This document shows, piece by piece, positions 52,093 to 63,500 of a stretch of 64,000 nucleotides of DNA (position 1 is its first letter; every line of letters starts with the position of its first letter). Position numbers and translations under genes: made by a program. The DNA is from Cerrena zonata (Eukaryota; Basidiomycota; Agaricomycetes; Polyporales; Cerrenaceae). The notes under the pieces are model-generated. The model was given only the letters and a program-made list of their open reading frames with translations, made no database searches and was not told the DNA's origin. The DNA lies in NCBI GenBank assembly GCA_038087015.1, contig JASBNA010000020.1, positions 186,001-250,000 on the forward strand. The letters are read 5' to 3'.

Positions 52093-52636
52093 CGGGCGCC
52101 GGCTCATCGTTACATGGGGTATAGAACCTAGCTTCATGACTTGTTGGATGTCACGTACCGGGTTACTATACAGAGATTTTCTATAAACTCGCTGCGTTGA
52201 CGAACTCTACTATATTTGCAGAAACAGGTAAGATGCCCTATGCCACTCTGTGATCGGCGTACTCTACGGTGAGTACAAAACCTGATAGCTCTCTATCCCA
52301 TCAGCCTTTCTCTATATTTACACTACCTTCACAGTGCCTTTGGACCGCGATATCAGGTGATCACATGTTCTCAGATGCCAACACCTCATCAAAAGGAAGT
52401 CATAGGTTAAGGACATTCTCTACATTCCTTGTAACAGCTGTTCCTCGGACCGTCCGTCTCCGTTTCGGCACGGCTTCTGTGGGGACTATAATATTTTCAT
52501 CTGTGTCTTCAGAACGTCATGACCAGTCAGCTGAGAATGGGGTCGTATACAGTCTCCGGAGTGTGTTTTTCACAGACCATTTAATATGTGGGGTAAGTGA
52601 TTCTGGTTCGAATTGGCATTTTGACTTCGTTCGACG
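52093..52636. other. Intergenic between sugar transporters
   Basis: About 540 bases. A plus-strand open frame at 52269-52850 crosses into copy 2 in a different frame and is not a gene. This region holds the copy 2 promoter. Confidence 0.5.
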
Positions 52637-54910
52637 ATGTGGACCGTACCTTTACGAGGAAAGCATCTTGTTTGGGCTATTACAGGTGTGTTTGTTATTG
52701 CGCTCAATTGGTTATGAGATTCTGAATTACTCAACAAACCCTCTTCTTACAGCATGTTGTTGTCAAGGCTTCCTTCTCCTTGGGTATGACCAGGGAGTTA
52801 TGTCCGGCATCGTTTGTATTTCCAGCTTTATTCCTTTATCCGAAAACTGAACTGTTCAAGATTGGTGCGGACAACCAATTTGGGAAAGACTTTAATCACC
52901 CCGACCCGTCAAGGCAAGGCACAATTGTAAGAGCGACATTGCTAAACTGCATTAGAAATATATCTAATGTGACATACTTCTCCATTCCAGGTTGCTATCT
53001 ATGTAGGGGTTTCCATGAGATAATTTCGCTGCTGTTCTAAAGTGAAACGATAGGACATTGGATGCGCCGTCGGGAGTCTGATCGTTTTCTTTTGGGGAGA
53101 AGACATAGGTCGTAAACGTATGATTATGGCAGGAGCAGTGACTATGCTTATCGGAACGGTACACAGTTTTCTCTCCCTTTGCTGTACTATTCTAATGCCC
53201 AGACACTAGGCTATCTTGACCAGTTCCACCACACTCGCGCAGCTTATCGTAGGAAGGATTGTTACTGGTATCGTGAGTAATGACCTCAATAGTTTCAGGT
53301 TATATTAATCCCAGAACGTTTCTGTAGGGCAATGGCTTCAATTCGTCTTCGATTCCTGTATACCAATCTGAGACTTGTGGTGGCGAGATTCGAGGCGCGC
53401 TAGTGTGCCTTAACTCAACTGTTACAATTATAGGTCTTGTCATTGTAAGTTACTATCAATCTACGAATACATGACGTTCTGACATAAACTTCAGGCGTAC
53501 TGGCTGGACTATGGGATGTCGTACGTTGATGGTCCATCTCAATGGCGTCTTCCTATCGGCACGTAATTGCACTCCTTTCATATTGCCCGGGTCGTAATTG
53601 TGCTTCTACAGGATTCCAAGCTGTGTTTGCACTACTTTTACTCATACAGGTATCTATGCTCCCGGATAGTCCTCGTTGGTGCATGGCACATGGCATGACA
53701 GAAGAGGCGACTCGCATTTTGGCTCAACTTGAAGACAAGGATTCCACCGACCATCCTGATGTGGTCCTGAAGAGGAAAGAAATTGAAGCGTCATTAGCTC
53801 TGGAAAGTGCTGGAGGTAAGTGAACTTTAGTCTTCGCGTGTGATGCGACTCACTGTACCAACTCCTAGGCCCTTTCAAGTACCGAGAGCTATTAGAAGGT
53901 GGAAGATTAGGAAACTTCCGCAGGATATGTCTATGTATTGGGGTCAATGTCATGCAACAATTTACAGGTGCAAACATGATAAAGTAAGAGAAAAGTATAC
54001 TCCTTTCACTCCCGCTAACCAATCTATCAAGCTATCTCGCTCCTATCGTTTATCAGAACACCATGGGTCTATCGAGGAATCTCTCGCTCATCCTTGGCGG
54101 TGCAACGGCTTGCACATATATGGTTGCATCGTTCATCCCCCTTTGGGTATGTCGTCCAGAACTACATCTAATTCGTTCTAACGGCGACTGGCAGACCGTG
54201 GACAGATATGGACGACGAGCTCTGTTGATGATCTCGGCCAGCGGCTTATCGCTATGTTTCATCTTGGCAGCTGCATTGCTTTCGACTGGAACACAAGGGG
54301 CAGCATTTGGTGCTACTGCCATGGTATTTATCTTCCAGATCTTCCTAGGAATAGGATTTCTACCAATTGTAAGCGGTCTCGTCTGCTATAATAGAATTTT
54401 ATTGATCTCATCTAATTTTACAGCCATGGCTCTACCCTGCTGAGGTATGGTCGCGGTATTTCACGACGATAAATCGCATGTCACTCATTTCTACAGATCA
54501 CAACCACTCGGATCCGAGCTCGAGGCTCTGCTATATCATCATTTTTCAACTGGATGTGTGTCTTCACGGTCGTTGAGATTACTCCGATAGGTAACGTATC
54601 TGCCGCGATCCTAATACACCTCTCAGTATTAATCCCATGGTTCACTGCATCAGCAATTGCGAACATCGGATGGCGTGTGTTCATTATTTTCGCCATATTC
54701 AATGCCTTGTGGGTTCCATTGGTGTACGCTTTCTTCCCGGAAACAAAGGGTCTCGAGCTGGAAGATGTAGACCATATCTTTGACAAAGGTGGTATCACTG
54801 GTGGCGTATGGTCAAGTCCTGGTGGCCGTACCGTACAGCGCAAACGTATCGATCAGGATATAGAGACCGAAGCCAAGGATTATCAAGAAGACGACAACAA
54901 ACAGGAATGA
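52637..54910 (+). CDS. MFS sugar transporter, tandem copy 2
   Basis: Same exon plan as copy 1: exon 1 52637-52685 (MWTVPLRGKHLVWAIT), intron, then ACCCQGFLLLGYDQGVMSGI (52753 onward), IGADNQFGKDFNHPDPSRQG, VAIYDIGCAVGSLIVFF, GEDIGRKRMIM, AILTSSTTLAQLIVGRIVTG, GNGFNSSSIPVYQSETCGGE, GFQAVFALLLLIQVSMLPDS, PRWCMAHGMTEEATRILAQL, CIGVNVMQQFTGANMI, VYQNTMGLSRNLSLILGGAT, TVDRYGRRALLM, PWLYPAEITTTRIRARGSA, FFPETKGLELEDVDHIFDKG, then an acidic tail EAKDYQEDDNKQE. In the loop 2-3 signature copy 2 has ED where copy 1 has ER before IGRKR. Intact. High similarity including intron positions shows a tandem duplication. Confidence 0.88.
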
Positions 54911-55810
54911 TGGGCGGCCACATATAGCATTGCCTTGTGGGGGACAGTGACAACATCGGAATGAAGAAGCGGAACGCGACATATTGTCGGAATTAGGATA
55001 AACGTTTCGGATGTCAGTAAGAATGCCTGACAAAGAGATAGAGATAGTTTATGTTGACGAAACGTTCGTGCAAATGTGTGCACACTCATACATATTCACT
55101 GTATTCACTACTCATTGGCTGTTGAAGTGCTTGGAACTCCTATCCTTGATAGTTTATCGTGTTTGGCATCATCTAAATCTCCAAATTCGGAATGATTGTT
55201 CGCGTGGCTGTGTGACGATCAACGTCACTGGTAGGCACGGCATACCAACATTTCTCTTGCGTCCTCCTCGTTTTCTCATGCTGTCTATGTATATCGGCTA
55301 CCTTCAATCTTTCAACAACCTTGCTATCGAAGTCCGGGGTCGATGACCAACAATTCCCCGTCAATGAAACGGCTTGGAATTTCTCTGGCTGGGGTATCAT
55401 CATTTTTAGAGAATCGGCATGGAGCAGATTTGCATATGAATTTGTGGTAAGTACACTATTTACGTAGCATACCGGGGTAGCCTTGTCTATCATGAGACCC
55501 TCCCATGGGAATAATCCTAATAAGGTTCAATTATATTAGTGGGCTCGTGCGTCTCTGGTACAGCCCTTTGAAGCCAAGACGCGCTCCTGAGCCTCTGGGG
55601 CCCCTCATGAGGCAGTGATCCGACATCCAATGTAGGCCACAATCATAATACATTGTCAATCGGTTTAGGGCGGTGTCGGCAATAGGAGGCAGAACTTCAC
55701 ATTCTATGGAAACGCCATTCTATATAAAGGTCAGTGATATAACGAATGAGTTGCCTATACTACATCTTCTTCGCATCACCCCTAACTTCTCTCTCACCTT
55801 CAACCTTGCA
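54911..55810. other. Intergenic, promoter side of SPFH gene
   Basis: About 900 bases with no recognisable gene; open frames here are short and unconserved. A TATA-like element is at 55721-55728. Confidence 0.45.
55721..55728 (+). promoter_or_regulatory. TATA-box-like element upstream of SPFH gene
   Basis: TATATAAA, 82 bases before the ATG at 55811. Confidence 0.35.
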
Positions 55811-58159
55811 ATGGACGCCCTCAGTGTAGGAGACGCGACAACAGTTGTCGGGCCCTCGTCGATTGTCGGTGGTCTTGAGCCCTACGAGAACGGGAAACAT
55901 AGCAGCAGTCCTCAGAAACCGGTGCCACGTACTCCTGACCCGACCACATTCGTGCAGACAGTAGACTATCTCGAGGAAGAACGAACGTTCTTCGTCAAGA
56001 TTGGCAAGGACGGTTTAATCGCCGCGCTTCAGAAGTTGGACAGACAGTTGAAGAACGTACGGGTTATTCAATCTTCACATTTATAGTCGTATTCTAATTT
56101 CTGATGTATAGTCTGGGCGTAAACACATTCTTTCACGCAAGGTGTGATGACTACAATACTGATGCATCATGATAGTCTGAAATAATACCTCTGTAGCGAC
56201 CCACTGACTGGATTGGCAAAGAAATAACTCCAGGTCAAATCGGGTTCATCAATCATGGTGGTTTGCCGAAGATCCTTACTCGACCTGGACGTTACCCTGG
56301 ATTCCCTCTTCGTAACTGGTGGGCGAGAGAATATCGCGGTACGAAAGGACGTAAGTAGGCCCTGAAATTAAATTGATCGTCGTTCTGCCTTACCAATACT
56401 ATTATTCCATAGTATCGGATACTGTCATTGAGTTTCAAGGTCTCACCGTAGTCCAAGGTATCCCAGAACCAAGCTGCTGTGGTGTCCGATCCCCAGGTAG
56501 TTATATTCTGATTTAACCATAACTAAACATGACGTCTGACATTTACTCCTCTATAGAACCATATTTTCGTCATCAAGAATTCTGGATTTGTGGCGTATGC
56601 CATTGAGGGGTCGTACAATGTACTTTCCATCGTTGACCAAACACATCTACCAACCAAGGTCACTGATCACATCACAAAGAGCATCTTGGGATGGTACGTT
56701 CATCGCAGTTAATGAAGAGACTATCCTGACATATATACCTACAGGACTCATGAAGTCACTATGGCTAGCGTTACTGGTAATGGCAAACAGAAAGATTATG
56801 TTGTTGCTCTATTGTATGTGCTTGTCGATACCAGGTCGCCACCCTTGCACTGACTCTCCCCTATAGCTTGAATATTCCTGCCAACAACTGTGCTATCTTG
56901 CAGAAGGGCGACGATCTTGAATTATTAGCTGCTGGCCAGCATTATATCACTAACCCAAATGTCACTTTGCGTGGTCTTTACACTCTAGGCGAGAACCAGA
57001 TTGAGATGCCTACCAAGGATATGTGAGTGCAGTTTTGTCATATTTGAAATTATTCCTCAAAACGACATTCGTTAGTTTCACACGGGATCAGGTTCCAGTT
57101 AGCTTGACCATCTACTTGAAGTGGCAGTTGACAGAACCACTCAAGGTACGTAACTTCCCTCTAGTGGACTTTACTAGCTCACTCGTCATGAACTCCAGCT
57201 CGCAACTCATGGCTATAACACGCCATACGATGCACTCCGTGACAAGACTCAATCTATCCTGACACAAATTGTTGCACATTGTAAGTAAATCCTTCTGTAG
57301 CTTTCGACAGCATATCCTCATAATGATTCCAGTGGACTACAGTTCGATGGTCAAGCAACGTTCATTAGGACCAGACAACCTCGATGACGGCTCCGATGCA
57401 TCTTCTGCATTCCTCGATGCTCTTCGAACTCGTGCTATGGACGATCTTCACGAGGCTGCGTTGGAATATGGCATTCATATGAAGGATCTTGCGGTCATCG
57501 ATCGACAGTTCAAGGGTAACAAGACATTTGTCAATGTCGTTATTTTCTACTAACGCTGTCTTGTGTAGGTGACATCGCCTCTACAATGGACAAGCTCACT
57601 ACCAGAGCTCTGCAAGCACAAGTGGAAGCTGCCGTACGTAATTTATGCTATCATTACCTCTTGCAAAGAGCCAAAACTGACGTCTGCGCTAGAATGTTGA
57701 CCGAGAAAATAGCAACAAGATCAAACAAGAAGAGGGTGCCTTGGCAGTTGCTCGAGTCAAAGCACAGACTCAGAACGTTCGTGTTTTACTTCTAGGCCCC
57801 GCTGACACTTTGCTTATGTTCCTTTGCAGACTAAATCCGATGCAGATGCGTATAGCGTTGTCGCAGCAGCTCAAGCTCAAGCTCGCAAGCTAAAGATCGA
57901 GGCAGAGGCACAAGCAGAAGCGACACGTCTCGCTGCTGAAGCCGATGCTGAGGCAATCAGGGTCAGGGCATCTGCAGACGCTTCCGTCATCGATCAATTC
58001 GCTCGTGAGATGGAATTGAGAAGGGTTGACGTCAGCCGAGTTAAAGCGTTCGGTTCCAGGACCGTTTTCGTACCAACGGAAGGTGTCGGTGCTCAAGTTG
58101 GAAATGCTATGGCAGTTGGTATGGCTGCTGGAATGGGAGCGGACGCAAGGAGGTCGTAA
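55811..58159 (+). CDS. SPFH/Band-7 domain membrane-scaffold protein, one-base frameshift
   Basis: Flotillin/prohibitin-like protein. Exons: 55811-56056, 56197-56350, 56413-56496, 56557-56693, 56745-56813, 56867-57022, 57076-57145, 57199-57280, 57333-57515, 57569-57633, 57693-57776, 57830-58159. The N-terminus is MDALSVGDATTVVGPSSIVG; the SPFH body runs from WIGKEITPGQIGFINHGG through FQGLTVVQ, NHIFVIKNSGFVAYAIEG, NIPANNCAILQKGDDLELLA, FTRDQVPVSLTIYLKWQL and DALRTRAMDDLHEAALEYGI. A long Ala/Glu/Gln coiled coil follows (AQARKLKIEAEAQAEA), then a Gly/Ala/Met-rich tail. At 56457-56458 an extra G breaks the frame between FQGLTVVQ and VSQNQAAVVSDPQ, with no intron able to explain it. Likely a scaffold for membrane microdomains; location unknown. 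Confidence 0.87.
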
Positions 58160-59319
58160 GAATTTCTTTGTCCCCGTTTGTCTTCAATCGCTGCTCGGTA
58201 AATTTTACCATTCTATGAGACATTCTCATCCTCTCTTGACGTAGCTTTCTGGATCTAATTCTCTTAGCTCGAATCATGGACTATATCCTAGCTTGTATAT
58301 CGCTTCTATACCCTGTACTGGTATTATACCGATATTTATAAAAACCCTCGCATAATTCCTTCAAGAATGAATTAATGAAGCCCGAGAAGTTTCCTCAATC
58401 GCGGATCTTCGTAAACTCCCATCTACAGCACAGGATGATATAATGAGATTTCAACATAAGAACCGACTTGAATCACCGGTTTGCCCTCAACCCAACAATT
58501 GCTCCGATCATCATACCTTTTTGCTTGGAAAAACCGTAAATAATTGTTTAGCATCTGATAATCAAGCTCAAGTCACTTCCGAGTCTAACGATATGGGTCA
58601 AGTTGAACATGAACACTGACAGCACTTGTCAGGAGTACTATGGTCATATGGCCCATCGGGTTTCCATCTAACATCTGTCCATCTTTCCATACATATATCG
58701 CTGTCGAAGTAAGTTACTTCAGTCGAATACAACGAAACACTTACCGTCAAAGTCAAATCGGAAGCGACTAATAAAGCAAAGCACCGCCACCTGTCTAGAA
58801 ACATCTGCTTTCTTTCTCACAAGTTGCTGTTGTATTTTCTTGCATCCGCGCTCGTTTTCGTTGTCTACCAAGTTGATGGCCATGTTGTTGTTCGAGGTTG
58901 CTTCATTGTCAATATACTGACAGCTGAACGATACTTGTGAATACAACAACAGGGACCCTGACCAACGCGTCTGGGACGTCTTACGCTCTGATGTGGCGTA
59001 CTACCAATGACTGAACAAACATACTTAAAGCCGGTGTAACAAGATGCATGGAACACAACCCCTGCCTGCGTTGAATTGCTCTGCTCGCGTGCGCTATTGG
59101 CGATTAACAATCGATTAGAGTGCGCCTTCCATACATAGAGTCAGGCGATATCCGATTGCGCTGTAGATATAGCTGCGAGCTGAATACTGAGTATTCCGCA
59201 CGCCGGTATAAACATCCTTGCACTTCACCTGTGTACAGCGTATGGTTAACCCAATTACCTGGATTATCAATTGTCTGGTCCCCGATAGGTGCTATAAAAG
59301 AAGATATCTTGGTACCGTC
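58160..59319. other. Intergenic, no gene seen
   Basis: About 1.2 kb; opposing short frames (for example 58598-59110 minus) show no conserved motif. The DUF6699 gene promoter is at the end. Confidence 0.45.
59293..59299 (+). promoter_or_regulatory. TATA-box-like element upstream of DUF6699 gene
   Basis: TATAAAA, 27 bases before the ATG at 59320. So close a spacing would give a very short leader, or the ATG used is further downstream. Confidence 0.3.
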
Positions 59320-60508
59320 ATGAATACTCAAACAAACCATCATCTACCTCCTCTACATACGTATGCAGCTGAATACTCCTACCATCCCCTTCATGATCGA
59401 CCTCATGATCGACCTCATCATACTCCTCACCACCGTGACATCCGCCCTACGAGAGGCATTCTACGCACCTCACGGCAAACACAACAAATGTCTCGCCCTC
59501 GTAATCCTGGAGTACAAGGTACATTACATAAAATCAACTCAGATCTTTGACCTGATCTCGGCTCACCAGGCACACTCTTTAGGTCGGCGACCACCTCCTA
59601 TCATCGATGCAGATGCACAGAACGCACCCCCAGAACCCCCCGTCAACCCACAATTAGTCTTCCAACCTTATTACCCAACCTTCCCTTATCCAATATATTA
59701 TTTTCCGGTATGCATTTGTAGATCGCTTTCCCTTGTGTCTTGACTGAAACATGTCTTTCAGAATGGGACTACATTTATACCGAGTTATGTCATTCCCGGA
59801 ACAGTCACTCAAGCAACACCCACTGGACCTCTAGTCACACCAGCATTATTTCCTGGATTGCTCCCGACATCTACAATTGCCCCTCATAACACTCTGCCTA
59901 CGGTCCCAACGAACGTACCTGCTACTCCTTTTTTCGCCACAACTCAGACACCCCAGCGACCGAGTGCACAGAGGAGGGTTATTGAGGTCTGCTCCCTGCT
60001 AGCCCTACCAATGCCTGGCTATCGTCCCACACTTGATTGGGATATATGGAGATATCCCTCCTCTGCTCTCCGTAAAAACAACAGAGGGAATATCTACAGA
60101 ATAACCGACGCTGATCTCGGTGCTCCGGGGACTGCACCCGCTGCGGAATCTGTCACTATTACTTGTCGGGCAGGTGTTATTGGCGACTTCTGGCCTAACA
60201 TCGAAGTCCACGGGTCTCCGGTGACCGTTGAAAAGATTCTGGATGCCATCCATGAACACTTCCATAAGGAGATAAACCAGACTGAGTACGCAGAGATCAG
60301 GGAGATGGATAGCCGGAACCACTCGTTGATAGTCCAGGCTATGCATGATCGCTGTCAACGTGCCAATGAACTCTTCGAGAATGCGTGGCGTGTAGGCCTT
60401 AGAAGACTCGATTGCTTAGGGGATACCCATTTCTTCAAAGGACTACAAGTCGAATATTCCTCAGATGATACCTGGAAACTAAATCTTGATCTTGGTCCAA
60501 GTATGTAA
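59320..60508 (+). CDS. DUF6699 protein with His/Pro-rich N-terminus
   Basis: Exons 59320-59518, 59583-59707, 59762-60508, total 1071 nt, 356 residues. The N-terminus is His/Pro/Arg-rich (LHDRPHDRPHHTPHHRD), followed by RPTRGILRTSRQTQQ, a linker PPEPPVNPQLVFQPYYPTF and a Pro/Thr-rich disordered stretch. The C-terminal DUF6699 domain has YRPTLDWDIWRYPSSALR, ITCRAGVIGDFWPNIEVHGS, VTVEKILDAIHEHFHKEINQ, EYAEI, and WRVGLRRLDCLGDTHFFKGL. This order (disordered Pro-rich front, TRGILR, DUF6699) is characteristic of agaric proteins of unknown function. A 12-base tandem duplication in exon 1 adds one HDRP repeat. The frame is intact. Confidence 0.82.
59391..59414 (+). repeat. In-frame 12-base tandem duplication
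   Basis: TCATGATCGACC occurs twice back to back; in the gene's frame it encodes HDRPHDRP, lengthening the His/Pro-rich N-terminus without shifting frame. Confidence 0.85.
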
Positions 60509-63500
60509 CACTTACGATTTTTATTCTAATATTATGACTATTTGTATACTTTGATTCGTACCAGTAGTATCAGTTGTAATAATCGTAACATAATCAGTGA
60601 TAATAAAATGCTTGTAGAAATAGGTTTTGAAGCTAAAAATAGGTCGAATTGAATATTCTGCCTGTGACCGTCCTCTTGAGGGTTGCCGCGTTAGCGTCTA
60701 ACCTTAAGCTGAGTTACGACAAACCAAACAGGTGAGAAACTTATTCAATTGCAACGATAGAACTTCAAAGAATGACATGCAAGAGCGAAAGAACCCCTGA
60801 GATACGAATGCGGGCCGGTATCAGAGTCAGACCTTGACAAGCAACTCTGTTTTCTATAGAATACATTGATGACCGTCTTGGATTGAACTCACGATACTTA
60901 GGTGCATTTTAACAGACTGAAGGTAAGATCTCACTTTCTTCATACTCGCCTTAACTAATGATATACAAATGTCTAGTATGGCTACCTTGATTGGCTACAT
61001 AGGCACCAAACATCCCCAAAAGACTGTTGGGTAACTATCGATCAACGGAGAGGTGTCGTTGCTCCAATCGATATGTGAATATCGCCGCAGAATATCATAG
61101 GTGCCCACGTTACCCCTATGACACCCTATAACTGGATCTACACGTACTCAACCCAACCGACTGACTATCCTAACGCCTTGAATCTCAGTTAGGGCGCTGT
61201 ACTTTATGTTCGGCCGCTAGCAACACACGCTTTGAAAGGTCAGGATGCCGTATTTGTGCTGTCAGATGATACGCCCAGGTCCGCCGATCTCTAGGACAAT
61301 CTAAAGTCAGAGATTCAAAGCCCCCGTTGATATCGCTCAAGGGCTAGCGCTTTGTTGTACTATATAGATGAGGTGGTCATATAGATTTGGCACCGATTCG
61401 CCGAACTATCGCTATGGACCAGGGTGTGAGTTCTCATATTATATTAGTAGACCCATTTGCTATCAGTCCCGCCGCTGACCAGTCCTACAAAATTCAATAC
61501 AGTCAGAAAACTACCATCAACAAGGACAGGGATCTGGGGACTATATCCCGCCCCGCAGAACTCCTATGGCATGTGCATTCTGTCGAGGTATATTTTGGAA
61601 AATTTATTGATGTGATTATCGCAACCCTAATACGATGACGTATCGCTCAGCTCGCAAACTCAAATGCGATGGGAGACAAACATGTGGAAATTGTGCTAGA
61701 AGAGCAATCCCATGTATCTACGTACCTGTGTATGTCGTATCCTGGCGAGCCGTTCGACTCATCTACTAATTGACAATATATTCCTTTAGTTCATCTCAGG
61801 GCACGACAGTCAATCCTGGTTAGGAGCTTCATGCTTCGCTGTCATCCTCAAGTTACGCCACACGGTTCTCATCTTCGTTGTCATCACCATTGTCGTGGAA
61901 CCGTCTATCTCAAATTGTAATATTTCTATTCCACGAATCCGTCTTCTATGCATTCAAAGCATTCACACACGCTCACGCCTGAGTTTCGCCATCTCTTACT
62001 AAACGTACCAATGACGGGATCAGTTTGACTTCGTTCTCTTGGTCATGAGCGATGTTATTTATGGTACCTCTAACTGTTATCTCTCGGTAATAGGACTTGT
62101 ATCGCAGCGGCCCGTTCGGCGATGAACCTATACCTTATTTTTTGGTCATACAATGTGGAATGGCTTGTTCTACTTCAACATCTCAATAAAGCGGTAATCC
62201 CCCCTAGGAGTTCTATGAAGGAACAATCACATTCCATTCTATTATCGCTTATACCATAAAAGACAGAGTTACCGATGACATGCTCCGCAAAAAGTCGGAT
62301 CTGCTACCAGAACCTGGCCGCTGAGTCCCCATTACTCCGATACCTATCGTGATATGCGTGTTCTATGCATGGAGTCGTTCATCTCGGATGTCTCAGAAGT
62401 GTGTCAAGGTTTTCGCCTTAGAGCTCCTAGCATCGGACCCGACCAAAACCGCAGGAATTCGGGTTGGTCCAAGGGTTTTCGTGAGTCCGAACGATACACG
62501 CAAATCAGACCAAAGCGTTTGTGAGCGACGTCATTAGGATTGCCGCTTGTGAAAAGGCCCTGGACAGGTCTCGAACATGTCCATTCAAGGGCCATGCCCG
62601 TACGGTATTAAATATACCTATGCAATCCTGTAAACCTAATCTCAAATCTGATAGGATGGTATCCGATTAGACCTGGCCCTGAGCAGGGAGCAAGCTTTGG
62701 ACGTATCTGTAGCACACGCGCCACGGATAGAACTAAAAGCCACGGAGTAGTGACACTGCGTGCATGTCTGTGTGGCTGTCAGGGCGGACAAAATTCGAAA
62801 GCTTTTTTGTTTGATCGACATTCCGTCAAATCGAACTTACGCATTACCTTCGGCTCACAATCAAGTTGGCGTTGAGGGCACTTGACCTCTGCGGTGGTGT
62901 TACCGGCACATTGGGGAATGCGGATTATCGAAATGACAACATGAGTAAGCACTGGGTGCGCGTGTCGAAATAGTAGGTTTTCGGTATCGACGATCTCGCT
63001 ACGACGCGGAGATGATACAAAGATAGGACATGTCGGAGCGGCATACCCTGAACATTCTGTTAGTGAACACGTAAACATATTTGAGGGGGTTCTATTCGTT
63101 TATGATTAATTCACTGAAACAAAATAGAACTTGGCGGGTTTTCCTCGAGTATTGTGCCTTACAGTGACTGGTGTAATCTCCTTCGTGAAATGTGAACGGG
63201 TCCTTGATAGGCCCTGTCTATGGGAGTGTACGGGGTTGACAACAAAAGGATAACAACAAGGAGGTGTGCGTGAAAATAATGATTTACCAGTACGTTATCT
63301 TGTAATCGATTCTATAAGGAGAAAGAAGAATGTGGTTTTTGGAATAGTCCTCTACAAAGAGTAAGTGTATTAGTTTCGCCACGATTTGCAGTGATTGAAT
63401 ATGAAATTCAGTACGATGTGCGGAGACCCCGAAAGCGATTGCTAGTAGGATTACATATATTAATCCCAGCAAATGCAAGCTTACGCTAAAAGCAGGGCAG

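Noticed and set aside
52269..52850. 193-codon plus-strand frame between the transporters
   Set aside because: It runs into the copy 2 exons in the wrong phase and has no family resemblance.
60866..60925. tRNA-Asn-like string (anticodon loop CTGTTAA and GTGAGTTCAATCC on the minus strand)
   Set aside because: T-stem and acceptor stem do not pair and no D-arm is present; at best a decayed tRNA or tRNA-derived repeat.
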